The notes under the pieces: model-generated
What the model saw: the letters and a program-made list of their open reading frames with translations, nothing else
What the model was told of the DNA's origin: nothing
Databases searched by the model: none
In this document: positions 8,211 through 14,039 of the stretch, piece after piece
Layout: every line of letters begins with the position of its first letter
Numbering within the stretch: position 1 is the stretch's first letter
Source of the DNA: Clostridiaceae bacterium
GTDB lineage: Bacteria; Bacillota; Clostridia; Saccharofermentanales; DTU023
Direction: 5' to 3'
Length of the DNA stretch: 14,883 bases
Assembly (NCBI GenBank): GCA_012511185.1
Contig: JAAZGN010000169.1
Coordinates: 1 to 14,883 of the forward strand
Position numbers and translations under genes: made by a program

Positions 8211-9113
8211 ATGGATACTATTGTCAAATATCGTTTCGACCGGGATATGGTTTCTTTCGTCAAAACTCTCGACATTAAAACGGCCATGTTCGGTTATGAT
8301 AAAAGTGATGTCTACGACAAAATAAAGGACCTTCTGGTCAAGGCGCGCGATGTGTGTGAGGACCTGGTTCAGGAAGCCTATGAAGAAGTTGAACGCTTGA
8401 AGGAGGATCTGAACAAGGCTGGCCGTGATTCTTCCGGACAGCAGGTTCCTTCCTTCGGGGAACCGGTCGAATCTGTCCCTGTAGCCGTCGTTTCACCTGA
8501 CCGAACAGGGGAAGTCGAAGACTCTGAATTGATCCGGTTGCGTAAAGAGAACCAGGCCCTCCAGGAGCACCTTCAAGAATATCAAAAACGCCAGGAACTG
8601 CTCGCGCGGGCGCACGACATCGTGTCGGAGGCCCGGCTCGAGCGTGAGTCCATCATCCGAAGCGCCCAGAAAGAAGCTGAAGAAGAGCTGTTTTTGTTCC
8701 GCGCCAGGCGGCGTGAGGAAGAAGCGGGCTCCCGCGGGGAGTTGGAACGCCTCGAGGAAAAGAAAAGAGCCATTGAAAAAGTATGCGGCGGCTATCAGGC
8801 TTACGCCAAGGAAGGCCAAAGGCTGTTCGAACAACTGAGCGCTTACGTGGCAAAGCTCGATCTGATTGAGAATCCGGGAAATGATGAATGGCCCGGAAGT
8901 TATCCCCTGACGGAAGGGAGCACCTTCGACCCTCCTGTATTGTCTGCCGATGAGAGCCTGTCTTGTACGGAAGAGTCCATGCCCCTTTGCGAGCTTGTCG
9001 ACGAAGACCCCGATGGAATTTTCCGGGGCCAGGATTTAGCCGACGACCCGGCAGCTTATGAAAACAGACCAGAGGAAACGGACCTGGCTGCTGAATGCCA
9101 GGAACAGGAATAG
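8211..9113 (+). CDS. DivIVA-like coiled-coil protein
   Basis: A 300-residue, highly charged protein without membrane segments or signal peptide. The segment MFGYDKSDVYDKIKDL (residues 26-41) resembles the N-terminal motif of DivIVA/GpsB proteins (xGYxxxEVDxFL), which target curved membranes and septa. It is followed by coiled-coil stretches at about 40-70 and 103-215; the second, with LLARAHDIVSEARLERESII and RSAQKEAEEEL, is typical of DivIVA C-terminal coils. The last 80 residues are an acidic, probably disordered tail. CAGGAG eight bases before the ATG supports the start. In known systems such proteins organise cell poles, septa or wall synthesis, and some Firmicute DivIVAs help anchor origins; a link with the neighbouring ParA/ParB is only suggestive. 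DivIVA membership is judged by eye from a short motif; a generic coiled-coil protein remains possible. Confidence 0.6.
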   Translation: MDTIVKYRFDRDMVSFVKTLDIKTAMFGYDKSDVYDKIKDLLVKARDVCEDLVQEAYEEVERLKEDLNKAGRDSSGQQVPSFGEPVESVPVAVVSPDRTGEVEDSELIRLRKENQALQEHLQEYQKRQELLARAHDIVSEARLERESIIRSAQKEAEEELFLFRARRREEEAGSRGELERLEEKKRAIEKVCGGYQAYAKEGQRLFEQLSAYVAKLDLIENPGNDEWPGSYPLTEGSTFDPPVLSADESLSCTEESMPLCELVDEDPDGIFRGQDLADDPAAYENRPEETDLAAECQEQE

Positions 9114-9131
9114 TACAACTCTTCAGGAGAA

Positions 9132-9689
9132 ATGCAGGCGCCGGGGAGCCGTGATCCTGGCTTGAAACGCCGCCTTAACATCGCCTGCTGCATTGTCCAC
9201 AGCCCCGATTTTCTCGTCCTGGACGAACCGACCCTGGCCCTGGACGCCCAAAGCCGAAATTATGTTTTGGAGGGTGTTCGCCAATTGAACCAAAACGGCT
9301 CGACGGTCCTTTACACCACCCACTATCTGGAGGAAGCGCAAGATCTTTGTGACCGCATCGTCATCATCGACCAGGGGCGCAATATGGCGACAGGCACCTT
9401 GCAGGAACTGATCGGCCTGATCGACGCCACTGAGTCGGTTCACATTGAGCTCAGCTCACAAGAGGACCAGGGCCGGATCCTGGATCTTTGCCGGTCCTTT
9501 GACGGCCTCGTTGACCTAACAAGCAACGCCGGCAGTCTGACCGTCAAGCTGGCGCCCCCCGGCCATCACCTGGCAAGGCTGATCGACATCTTGCGGCAGA
9601 AGGGTATCGCCTATTCCACCATTTACAACCAGTCGCCATCCCTCAATGACGTCTTCCTGTCACTGACCGGCAAGGCCCTGCGCGAGTGA
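9132..9689 (+). pseudogene. ABC-2 exporter ATPase lacking its N-terminal half
   Basis: The 185 residues correspond to the C-terminal part of a DrrA/CcmA-type ABC ATPase. Homology begins at residue 10 (base 9159) in the middle of the signature motif: GLKRRLNIA matches the end of LSGGMKRRLNIA, while the first nine residues MQAPGSRDP match nothing expected. Present are Walker B and D-loop (FLVLDEPTLALDAQ, residues 27-40), the H-loop His64 in LYTTHYLEEA and the usual C-terminal domain. Walker A, the Q-loop and most of the signature, about 130 residues, are missing, so ATP binding should be impossible. No remnant fits in the 18 bases before it, where an intact gene ends. AGGAG lies only two bases before ATG 9132, too close for good initiation. 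Two intact permease genes follow. It is either a deletion-made pseudogene or an assembly collapse. Confidence 0.82.
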
Positions 9690-9702
9690 GGGTTTCTTGG
9701 CC

Positions 9703-10755
9703 ATGGGACAATTTGTTTCACACCTGAAAATCCGGGGAAAGCTGACATTGAAAGACAAAGGCTCACTTTTTTGGGTTTTCATTTATCCGGTTCTTCTTGT
9801 GACCATGATGGCTGTCGCCTTTCGCGGCGCGGGGCTCAAGATGGAGCCGATCCGTACGGCGGCAGAGACAGGCTCTCCCTACACCGCCTACCTCCAGGAC
9901 ATCGACATGCTGGACTTGGCAGTCATGGAGTCACAAGAGGCATACCGGGCGCTTAAGGCGAAAGAAGTGGCGGGCATATTTCGAGCGGACGGCAGGCTCC
10001 TGATCCGTGAGAGCAGCGCTGAGGCCAGGATCCTGGGCGAAATAGGCACCGGACTTAAGAGGGCGGAAGCAGCGGGTCGTTTGGGTGTCCAGCCCGACTT
10101 TTCCAAAGACCCCCTTCCTGTCGGTCAGCAGGACACGGACCTTCTCATGGGCATCCTTTCCATGACGGTCGCCATGTTCGCCCTCTACTCCTATTTTTCA
10201 GGCATCGGCATGATTGACCATCTGCAGGCTAACCTGTCACCCCTGGCCGCCAGGCTCTCTACGACACTCCTCTCACGGCCCTCCTTCATGGCGGCCGGCA
10301 CGCTCATCAACATCCTGCTCTCCTTTCTTGAGATGATTTTGCTGACCTTGTATCTCAAGTTTGTGTGGGGCGTTAACTTCCTGGCCGATCTGCCGCGATC
10401 CCTGCTCCTGCTTCTTGTCGCCAGCTTTTTTGGAATCGCTGCCGGCCTCTTTGTGGGTGCCTCGAACAAATGGCCGACCAAGGCCAAAGTCCCGCTCGGG
10501 GTCGGCGTCATGCTGGTTCTGGGGGCCTTTGGCGGCATGATGGGTGTCGATCTCCGGCTTTTTCTGGACCGGCACGCGCCATGGCTGAACCGCTACAACC
10601 ACATCAATCTGGTGGGGCGGCTGCTTTACCGGCTGAACGCCCTGTCTTCAACCAGGGAATACACCACCGGAGTCCTGGCCCTTGCCGCCGCAGCCCTTCT
10701 CTTGTGGTTCTCGTCGCTTCTATTTTTACGCCGAAGGCAGTATACAAGTTTGTGA
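9703..10755 (+). CDS. ABC-2 type transporter permease (first subunit)
   Basis: A 350-residue ABC-2 membrane subunit. The N-terminus carries the typical LTLKDKGSLFWVFIYPVLLVTMMAVAF, an amphipathic stretch leading into the first membrane helix (about residues 22-42). An outer domain of roughly 100 residues follows, then a block of five or so helices (LLMGILSMTVAMFALYSYF, an ILLSFLEMILLTLYLKF stretch, LLLLLVASFFGIAAGLF and a last TTGVLALAAAALLLWF) and a basic end. Such subunits pair in exporters for drugs, lipids, peptides or polysaccharides; the substrate is not evident. I chose ATG 9703, 13 bases after the ATPase stop, over a TTG at 9697. The second permease starts 7 bases after this gene's stop. 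The frame is intact, in contrast with the damaged ATPase gene. Confidence 0.85.
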   Translation: MGQFVSHLKIRGKLTLKDKGSLFWVFIYPVLLVTMMAVAFRGAGLKMEPIRTAAETGSPYTAYLQDIDMLDLAVMESQEAYRALKAKEVAGIFRADGRLLIRESSAEARILGEIGTGLKRAEAAGRLGVQPDFSKDPLPVGQQDTDLLMGILSMTVAMFALYSYFSGIGMIDHLQANLSPLAARLSTTLLSRPSFMAAGTLINILLSFLEMILLTLYLKFVWGVNFLADLPRSLLLLLVASFFGIAAGLFVGASNKWPTKAKVPLGVGVMLVLGAFGGMMGVDLRLFLDRHAPWLNRYNHINLVGRLLYRLNALSSTREYTTGVLALAAAALLLWFSSLLFLRRRQYTSL

Positions 10756-10762
10756 GGCCGTC

Positions 10763-11899
10763 ATGATTGTCTTTCGAACCTACCTGGCCCTTTTGCGAAA
10801 GTACTGGCTTATCATCTTGTTTTACGCGGGTGTATTTTTGATTCTGATCCTGGTGATTGGAGCCGGGTCGGGGACGAAGGGGCCCCGGCAATTTGAGCGC
10901 GGTAGCATAAAGGCCGCCCTTTCAATGCCGGCCGGCAGCCACGAAGAGGGAGAGGCCTTCGCCTTGTGGCTGGAAGAGGCTGGTCACAAGGTCACTTCGG
11001 TTTCGTTTTCGACCGAAGAAGCGCAGGAAGCGGTCTTTGACCATGGCTATGACGCCGTATTTCTTTTCGAGCCGGGCCAGTCCGCCCCCCGGGCGCTGAC
11101 CGACCGGACAACAAGTGGCGGTTATTTTGCGCTTTCCGTCGCTGAAACCTATTTTCGCTTTCAGGACGCCTTTGAGTCCGGTGACGGCTCTTATGACCAG
11201 GCATTATTGCATGAGGTCCTGGCGCAGGAGATGGAGGTTCTTCTCCAGGAAGGCAGTGAGGCCGGCAGCGACGATGATGCCCGGATTTCCTTTTTCTCGG
11301 GCTTCGCCTATGTCCTGCTGCTCATGTCCACAACCATGGTGCCCCTTGTGGGCCAGTCCTTTTCGGAATCGGGTCTTCGCTCGCGAACAGCCCTTTCGCC
11401 CTACCCAGCCCCTTTGCAGGCACTGGGGATGACACTGGGATCCGGCTTGATTGTCTTTGGGACCTCGACCGTCCTTCTGCTTGCCACGCTCCCTGTCACC
11501 CGGACACTTTTCAGCCGCGGTCTGACGGCAAGCATTTTGCTCAACCTCTTTATCTTTGTCCTGGCCGTTCTGGCCCTAAGCCACCTGATCTCCAGCCTGA
11601 TCCGCAACAAGGTGGCCATCACAGCGGTCAGCACCGTTTTATCCTTGGGAATGGCCTTTCTTTCGGGCGCCTTTGTGCCGCAGCCCCTCTTGGGACAGGT
11701 CGCCCTGACCATCATCGCCAAAGGCTTCCCTCTTTACTACTACATCCACGCCATCTACCGGGTCCATACGCCGTCCGCAATGGCAACCGATCTCATCGTT
11801 CAACTTTGTTTCGCCCTGGCCTACTTCCTTACAGCAGTCGCAACCTTAAGGCTTTCGAAGCGCGCACGACGGCAGACCAGCGTTCAGCAGTATCTATAG
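10763..11899 (+). CDS. ABC-2 type transporter permease (second subunit)
   Basis: A 378-residue ABC-2 permease with the same plan: a first membrane helix soon after the start (YWLIILFYAGVFLILILVIG), a long outer domain of about 160 residues containing IKAALSMP and GYDAVFLFEPG, then five or more helices from about base 11290 onward. It probably forms a heterodimer with the preceding permease. ATG 10763 is supported by GAGG at 10754-10757, which overlaps the TGA of the first permease; upstream in-frame codons inside that gene are unlikely starts. The TAG stop shares the six bases CTATAG with the stop codon of the convergent carboxypeptidase gene. Substrate unknown; envelope or self-protection functions are common in this family. 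Confidence 0.83.
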   Translation: MIVFRTYLALLRKYWLIILFYAGVFLILILVIGAGSGTKGPRQFERGSIKAALSMPAGSHEEGEAFALWLEEAGHKVTSVSFSTEEAQEAVFDHGYDAVFLFEPGQSAPRALTDRTTSGGYFALSVAETYFRFQDAFESGDGSYDQALLHEVLAQEMEVLLQEGSEAGSDDDARISFFSGFAYVLLLMSTTMVPLVGQSFSESGLRSRTALSPYPAPLQALGMTLGSGLIVFGTSTVLLLATLPVTRTLFSRGLTASILLNLFIFVLAVLALSHLISSLIRNKVAITAVSTVLSLGMAFLSGAFVPQPLLGQVALTIIAKGFPLYYYIHAIYRVHTPSAMATDLIVQLCFALAYFLTAVATLRLSKRARRQTSVQQYL

Positions 11900-13057
11900 T
11901 TCTTTTTCAATTTTTCGTCTAATCACCAAAGAAAAGAACAAGAAGAGTAAAAGCAGGGCAATTGTGCCGAGCAGGAGGGCGGAAACGATATTGATGACAG
12001 CTTGCGGCCCTTTAGCTGCCGCAGGCTTTTCGCTTTCTTCCGCTTCGCTTTCCGCAGGAGGAGGGGTTGGCATTGGACGATCCCCGATTCCGGTGATCGC
12101 CATCTCATCCGCAGGCAATTGTTCAGCCAAGGCCTGGTAGACCGACACATGGTCGGTCAGGTGCCCTCCGGGCTCATCAGCCCCCGTCGTGCACAAGACA
12201 AAGGTCAGTCCCTGGATCTCCTTGAAGCTGGCGAGGCAGTAGCCCGATTCTTTCAACTGACCGGTCTTGCCGCCTTCGATCGAGCTACTGTCGATCCCCG
12301 CGACCTGGCTGTAATAAGTCAGATAATGCCGCATGTCAATCCCCTGGGGGTGCTGACTGGTCGCCTTGGACCGATAATGCCGAACGGTCATGACTTCCCG
12401 CAAAAAAGGATTTTCCAGGACAAGTCCCAGCAGGACGGCCACATCCCGTGCCGTCCCGTAATTATCCGGATGGAAAAGGCCGGTTGCGTTGGCATAGCGG
12501 GTTCCCGCAAGCTTGAGTGTCCTGGCCTTTTCATTCATAAGCGCGACGAATTCCCTGACACTGCCCGCCGTAACCCTGGCCAGCGTATTGGCGGCGTCAC
12601 ATCCGGAGCTGATCAAAAGGCCGTGGAAGAGATCCCGGTAAGTGACGGACTCACCGGCCCCAAAACCGGCAAGGGAGGCGTTGAGTTCCTGGAGGCCTTC
12701 CAGGTCAACCGCGAGGACCTGCACCCGGTCATCGAGGCCGCAACCCTGTTCCTCCATCAGGTCGTATGCCAGGCAGGCCGTCATGATTTTAGTCAATGAG
12801 GCGGTATAGACCCTCTCATCGTGACGATAATGCAGGAGATCGAAGCCTTCTCCATCCCGGAAGACGAGCAGACAGGCCGTTCTTGACCTGAGCGAATCGA
12901 GGCTGAAGGAGAAGGGCCGGCCATCGATGAGGCCGGTGACCAGTTGATCCCGGCCGGGGCCGTCTGCTCTGGCTGGCCCAGGAAAAAATAAAAATAAAAG
13001 CAAGAAAAGAAGCACCGGCCAGACGAGGAGCTGTGATACTTTTAGCCTGCTTTTCAC
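11894..13057 (-). CDS. D-alanyl-D-alanine carboxypeptidase, S11 family, C-terminally membrane-anchored
   Basis: A low-molecular-weight penicillin-binding protein that trims the terminal D-Ala from peptidoglycan pentapeptides outside the membrane. From GTG 13057 it has 387 residues: a signal peptide (hydrophobic 9-25, likely cleavage after ARA at 29-31); the catalytic tetrad Ser87-Leu-Thr-Lys90; the second motif SGC (151-153), where the family usually has SxN; and KTG at 264-266. After the catalytic domain there is no room for the usual PBP5_C beta domain. Instead a Pro/Glu-rich linker leads to a C-terminal membrane helix (VINIVSALLLGTIALLLLFL) and a basic tail. The longer frame from 13138 would overlap the cupin gene by 77 bases and put extra residues before the signal peptide, so I prefer the GTG, preceded by GGAG. 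It starts 4 bases after the cupin stop, so both are one operon. The gene symbol (dacA/dacB/dacF) cannot be decided. Confidence 0.9.
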   Translation of the reverse strand: MKSRLKVSQLLVWPVLLFLLLFLFFPGPARADGPGRDQLVTGLIDGRPFSFSLDSLRSRTACLLVFRDGEGFDLLHYRHDERVYTASLTKIMTACLAYDLMEEQGCGLDDRVQVLAVDLEGLQELNASLAGFGAGESVTYRDLFHGLLISSGCDAANTLARVTAGSVREFVALMNEKARTLKLAGTRYANATGLFHPDNYGTARDVAVLLGLVLENPFLREVMTVRHYRSKATSQHPQGIDMRHYLTYYSQVAGIDSSSIEGGKTGQLKESGYCLASFKEIQGLTFVLCTTGADEPGGHLTDHVSVYQALAEQLPADEMAITGIGDRPMPTPPPAESEAEESEKPAAAKGPQAVINIVSALLLGTIALLLLFLFFSLVIRRKIEKEL

Positions 13058-13061
13058 GGTG

Positions 13062-13373
13062 TCAGTTACTCCAAAAAACACAAAGCCAAAGGCAGCGCTC
13101 TGAGGTAAAGGTAAGGCGGTGACGCCTGTGCGCCTCAATCAGGAGATGATCACCACTTTTCAAGGAAACGGTCTCCCCCTCATCGACAAAAAAGATCCCG
13201 GCCCGCCCTTCCAAGAGGGCGACCCATTCGTGTTCTTCCTGATCGTAGAGCTCCCCTGACTGGCCGGATGAACAGATTCGCTCGATGCGGACCCTGCCTG
13301 ATTCAAACAGCAGCTCGGTTTTTTCCTTTTTCGGGTCGAAGCGCAAATTCTCGAATAAATTCTGTCTTTCCAT
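13062..13373 (-). CDS. Small single-domain cupin protein
   Basis: A 103-residue protein consisting of one cupin beta-barrel. The first cupin motif is degenerate, with YDQEEHEWVALLEGRAGIFFVDE (about residues 43-65), and the second is GDHLLIEAHRRHRLTF (about 73-88); the histidines H49 and the HRRHR cluster are possible metal ligands. The WVALLEG and LLIEAHRRHRL phrases are typical of a small family of uncharacterised Firmicute and proteobacterial cupins. No enzymatic role can be assigned. The ATG at 13373 gives the usual family length; only a weak GAAG precedes it. It is the first gene of a two-gene minus-strand unit with the D,D-carboxypeptidase. Functional coupling between the two is not evident from sequence. 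Confidence 0.8.
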   Translation of the reverse strand: MERQNLFENLRFDPKKEKTELLFESGRVRIERICSSGQSGELYDQEEHEWVALLEGRAGIFFVDEGETVSLKSGDHLLIEAHRRHRLTFTSERCLWLCVFWSN

Positions 13374-13447
13374 ACTTCATAAGCATAGCAGGATCCGCGC
13401 AGCGAAGGGGAAAATCAGTTAAAATAGGAAAAAAGAAGAGGTGAAAC
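13374..13447. promoter_or_regulatory. divergent intergenic region between cupin and GNAT genes
   Basis: This 74-base gap must hold promoters in both directions. On the minus strand, 13390-13382 reads TGCTATGCT, an extended -10-like element only 8 bases before the cupin ATG, which would make that transcript nearly leaderless. On the plus strand, TAAAAT at 13420-13425 could be a -10 for the GNAT gene, with AGAGGTG just before ATG 13448 as ribosome binding site. No convincing -35 boxes and no inverted repeat operator are seen. Confidence 0.35.
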
Positions 13448-13900
13448 ATGCGGGATATGTCCATCGAATACCGTCCTATCCGCTATGGAAGCGCGGATTA
13501 CCAGCAAACACTCGCGTTGCGCGATGACATTTTGCGCAAGCCCTGGGGTCATTCCATAGATGAGGATGACTTGTCAAAGGAGAACAGCGACCTGGTCTTC
13601 GGTGCCTTTGATGGGGGAATATTGGTGGGTGTGGCCATTCTTCAGGAAGACGGAACAGCTTACAACCGCTTACGCTATATGGCGGTTGACGCCGGGTACC
13701 GGAGGCGGGGCATCGGCGCTGTCATTGCCCGCGAGTTCGAATCGCGTTCCAGAAAAGCCGGCAAAGCCGGCATCCGCCTCATGGCCAGAACAAGCATCAC
13801 AGCCTTCTATGAGACGCTGGGTTACCGGCTTGATGGGGAACCCTTTATTCCGGATCATATTCCGGTCGAACACGTCATGATGACGCTTCATTTTTCCTGA
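13448..13900 (+). CDS. GNAT family N-acetyltransferase (small, single domain)
   Basis: A 150-residue GNAT enzyme transferring an acetyl group from acetyl-CoA to an unknown amine. Motif A is clear: LRYMAVDAGYRRRGIGAVIAREFE (about residues 75-98), with RRRGIG as the pyrophosphate loop. Motif B is ITAFYETLGYRLDGEPF, and the end has IPVEHVMMTL, similar to the PHxxM ending of ElaA/YjcF-like acetyltransferases. AGAGGTG five bases before the ATG is a good ribosome binding site. The gene stands divergent from the cupin gene and is followed by a 139-base gap, so it is probably a single-gene unit. It is not close in sequence by eye to the GNAT domain of the fusion at 1862-3454, which is RimJ/RimL-like. 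Confidence 0.86.
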   Translation: MRDMSIEYRPIRYGSADYQQTLALRDDILRKPWGHSIDEDDLSKENSDLVFGAFDGGILVGVAILQEDGTAYNRLRYMAVDAGYRRRGIGAVIAREFESRSRKAGKAGIRLMARTSITAFYETLGYRLDGEPFIPDHIPVEHVMMTLHFS

Positions 13901-13972
13901 CAAGCCATCTTGCGGGTCACTCGGGCACACGCATTCCCAAGCAACTTTGCTCCTCCGTCATCATTATTTTCG

Positions 13973-13981
13973 TGTTATCTT
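13973..13981 (+). promoter_or_regulatory. candidate extended -10 promoter for the symporter gene
   Basis: TGTTATCTT fits TGnTATnnT (TG at 13973-13974, hexamer TATCTT matching four of six bases of TATAAT) in the 139-base gap between the GNAT and symporter genes, 58 bases before the GTG at 14040. No good -35 is seen. The rest of the gap shows no terminator with a T-run, riboswitch-like structure or small frame that I can support. Confidence 0.35.
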
Positions 13982-14039
13982 GATTAGGTGAACAATTAGA
14001 CTGGATTCCTTGGAATACCGGAAAGAAAGAAGAGTGTGT

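Noticed and set aside
8133..9131. Idea that the DivIVA-like gene was inserted into the ABC ATPase gene, separating its two halves
   Set aside because: No Walker A or other N-terminal ATPase remnant is found in the gap before the DivIVA-like gene or at the end of the YfhO-like gene, so deletion fits better than insertion.
9714..9728. parS-like half site TGTTTCAC followed by ACCTGAAA at the start of the first ABC-2 permease
   Set aside because: Only the left half matches; the right half is displaced and degenerate, and the bases encode the expected CFVSHLK-type N-terminus (QFVSHLK). Chance is sufficient.
12002..12799. Plus-strand open frame of 265 codons opposite the carboxypeptidase gene
   Set aside because: The minus strand encodes all S11 catalytic motifs over the same bases; the plus-strand translation shows no domain and no ribosome binding site.
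13440..13448. GTGAAACA parS half site before the small GNAT gene
   Set aside because: There is no matching left half; the bases form the ribosome binding site and spacer AGAGGTGAAAC-ATG.
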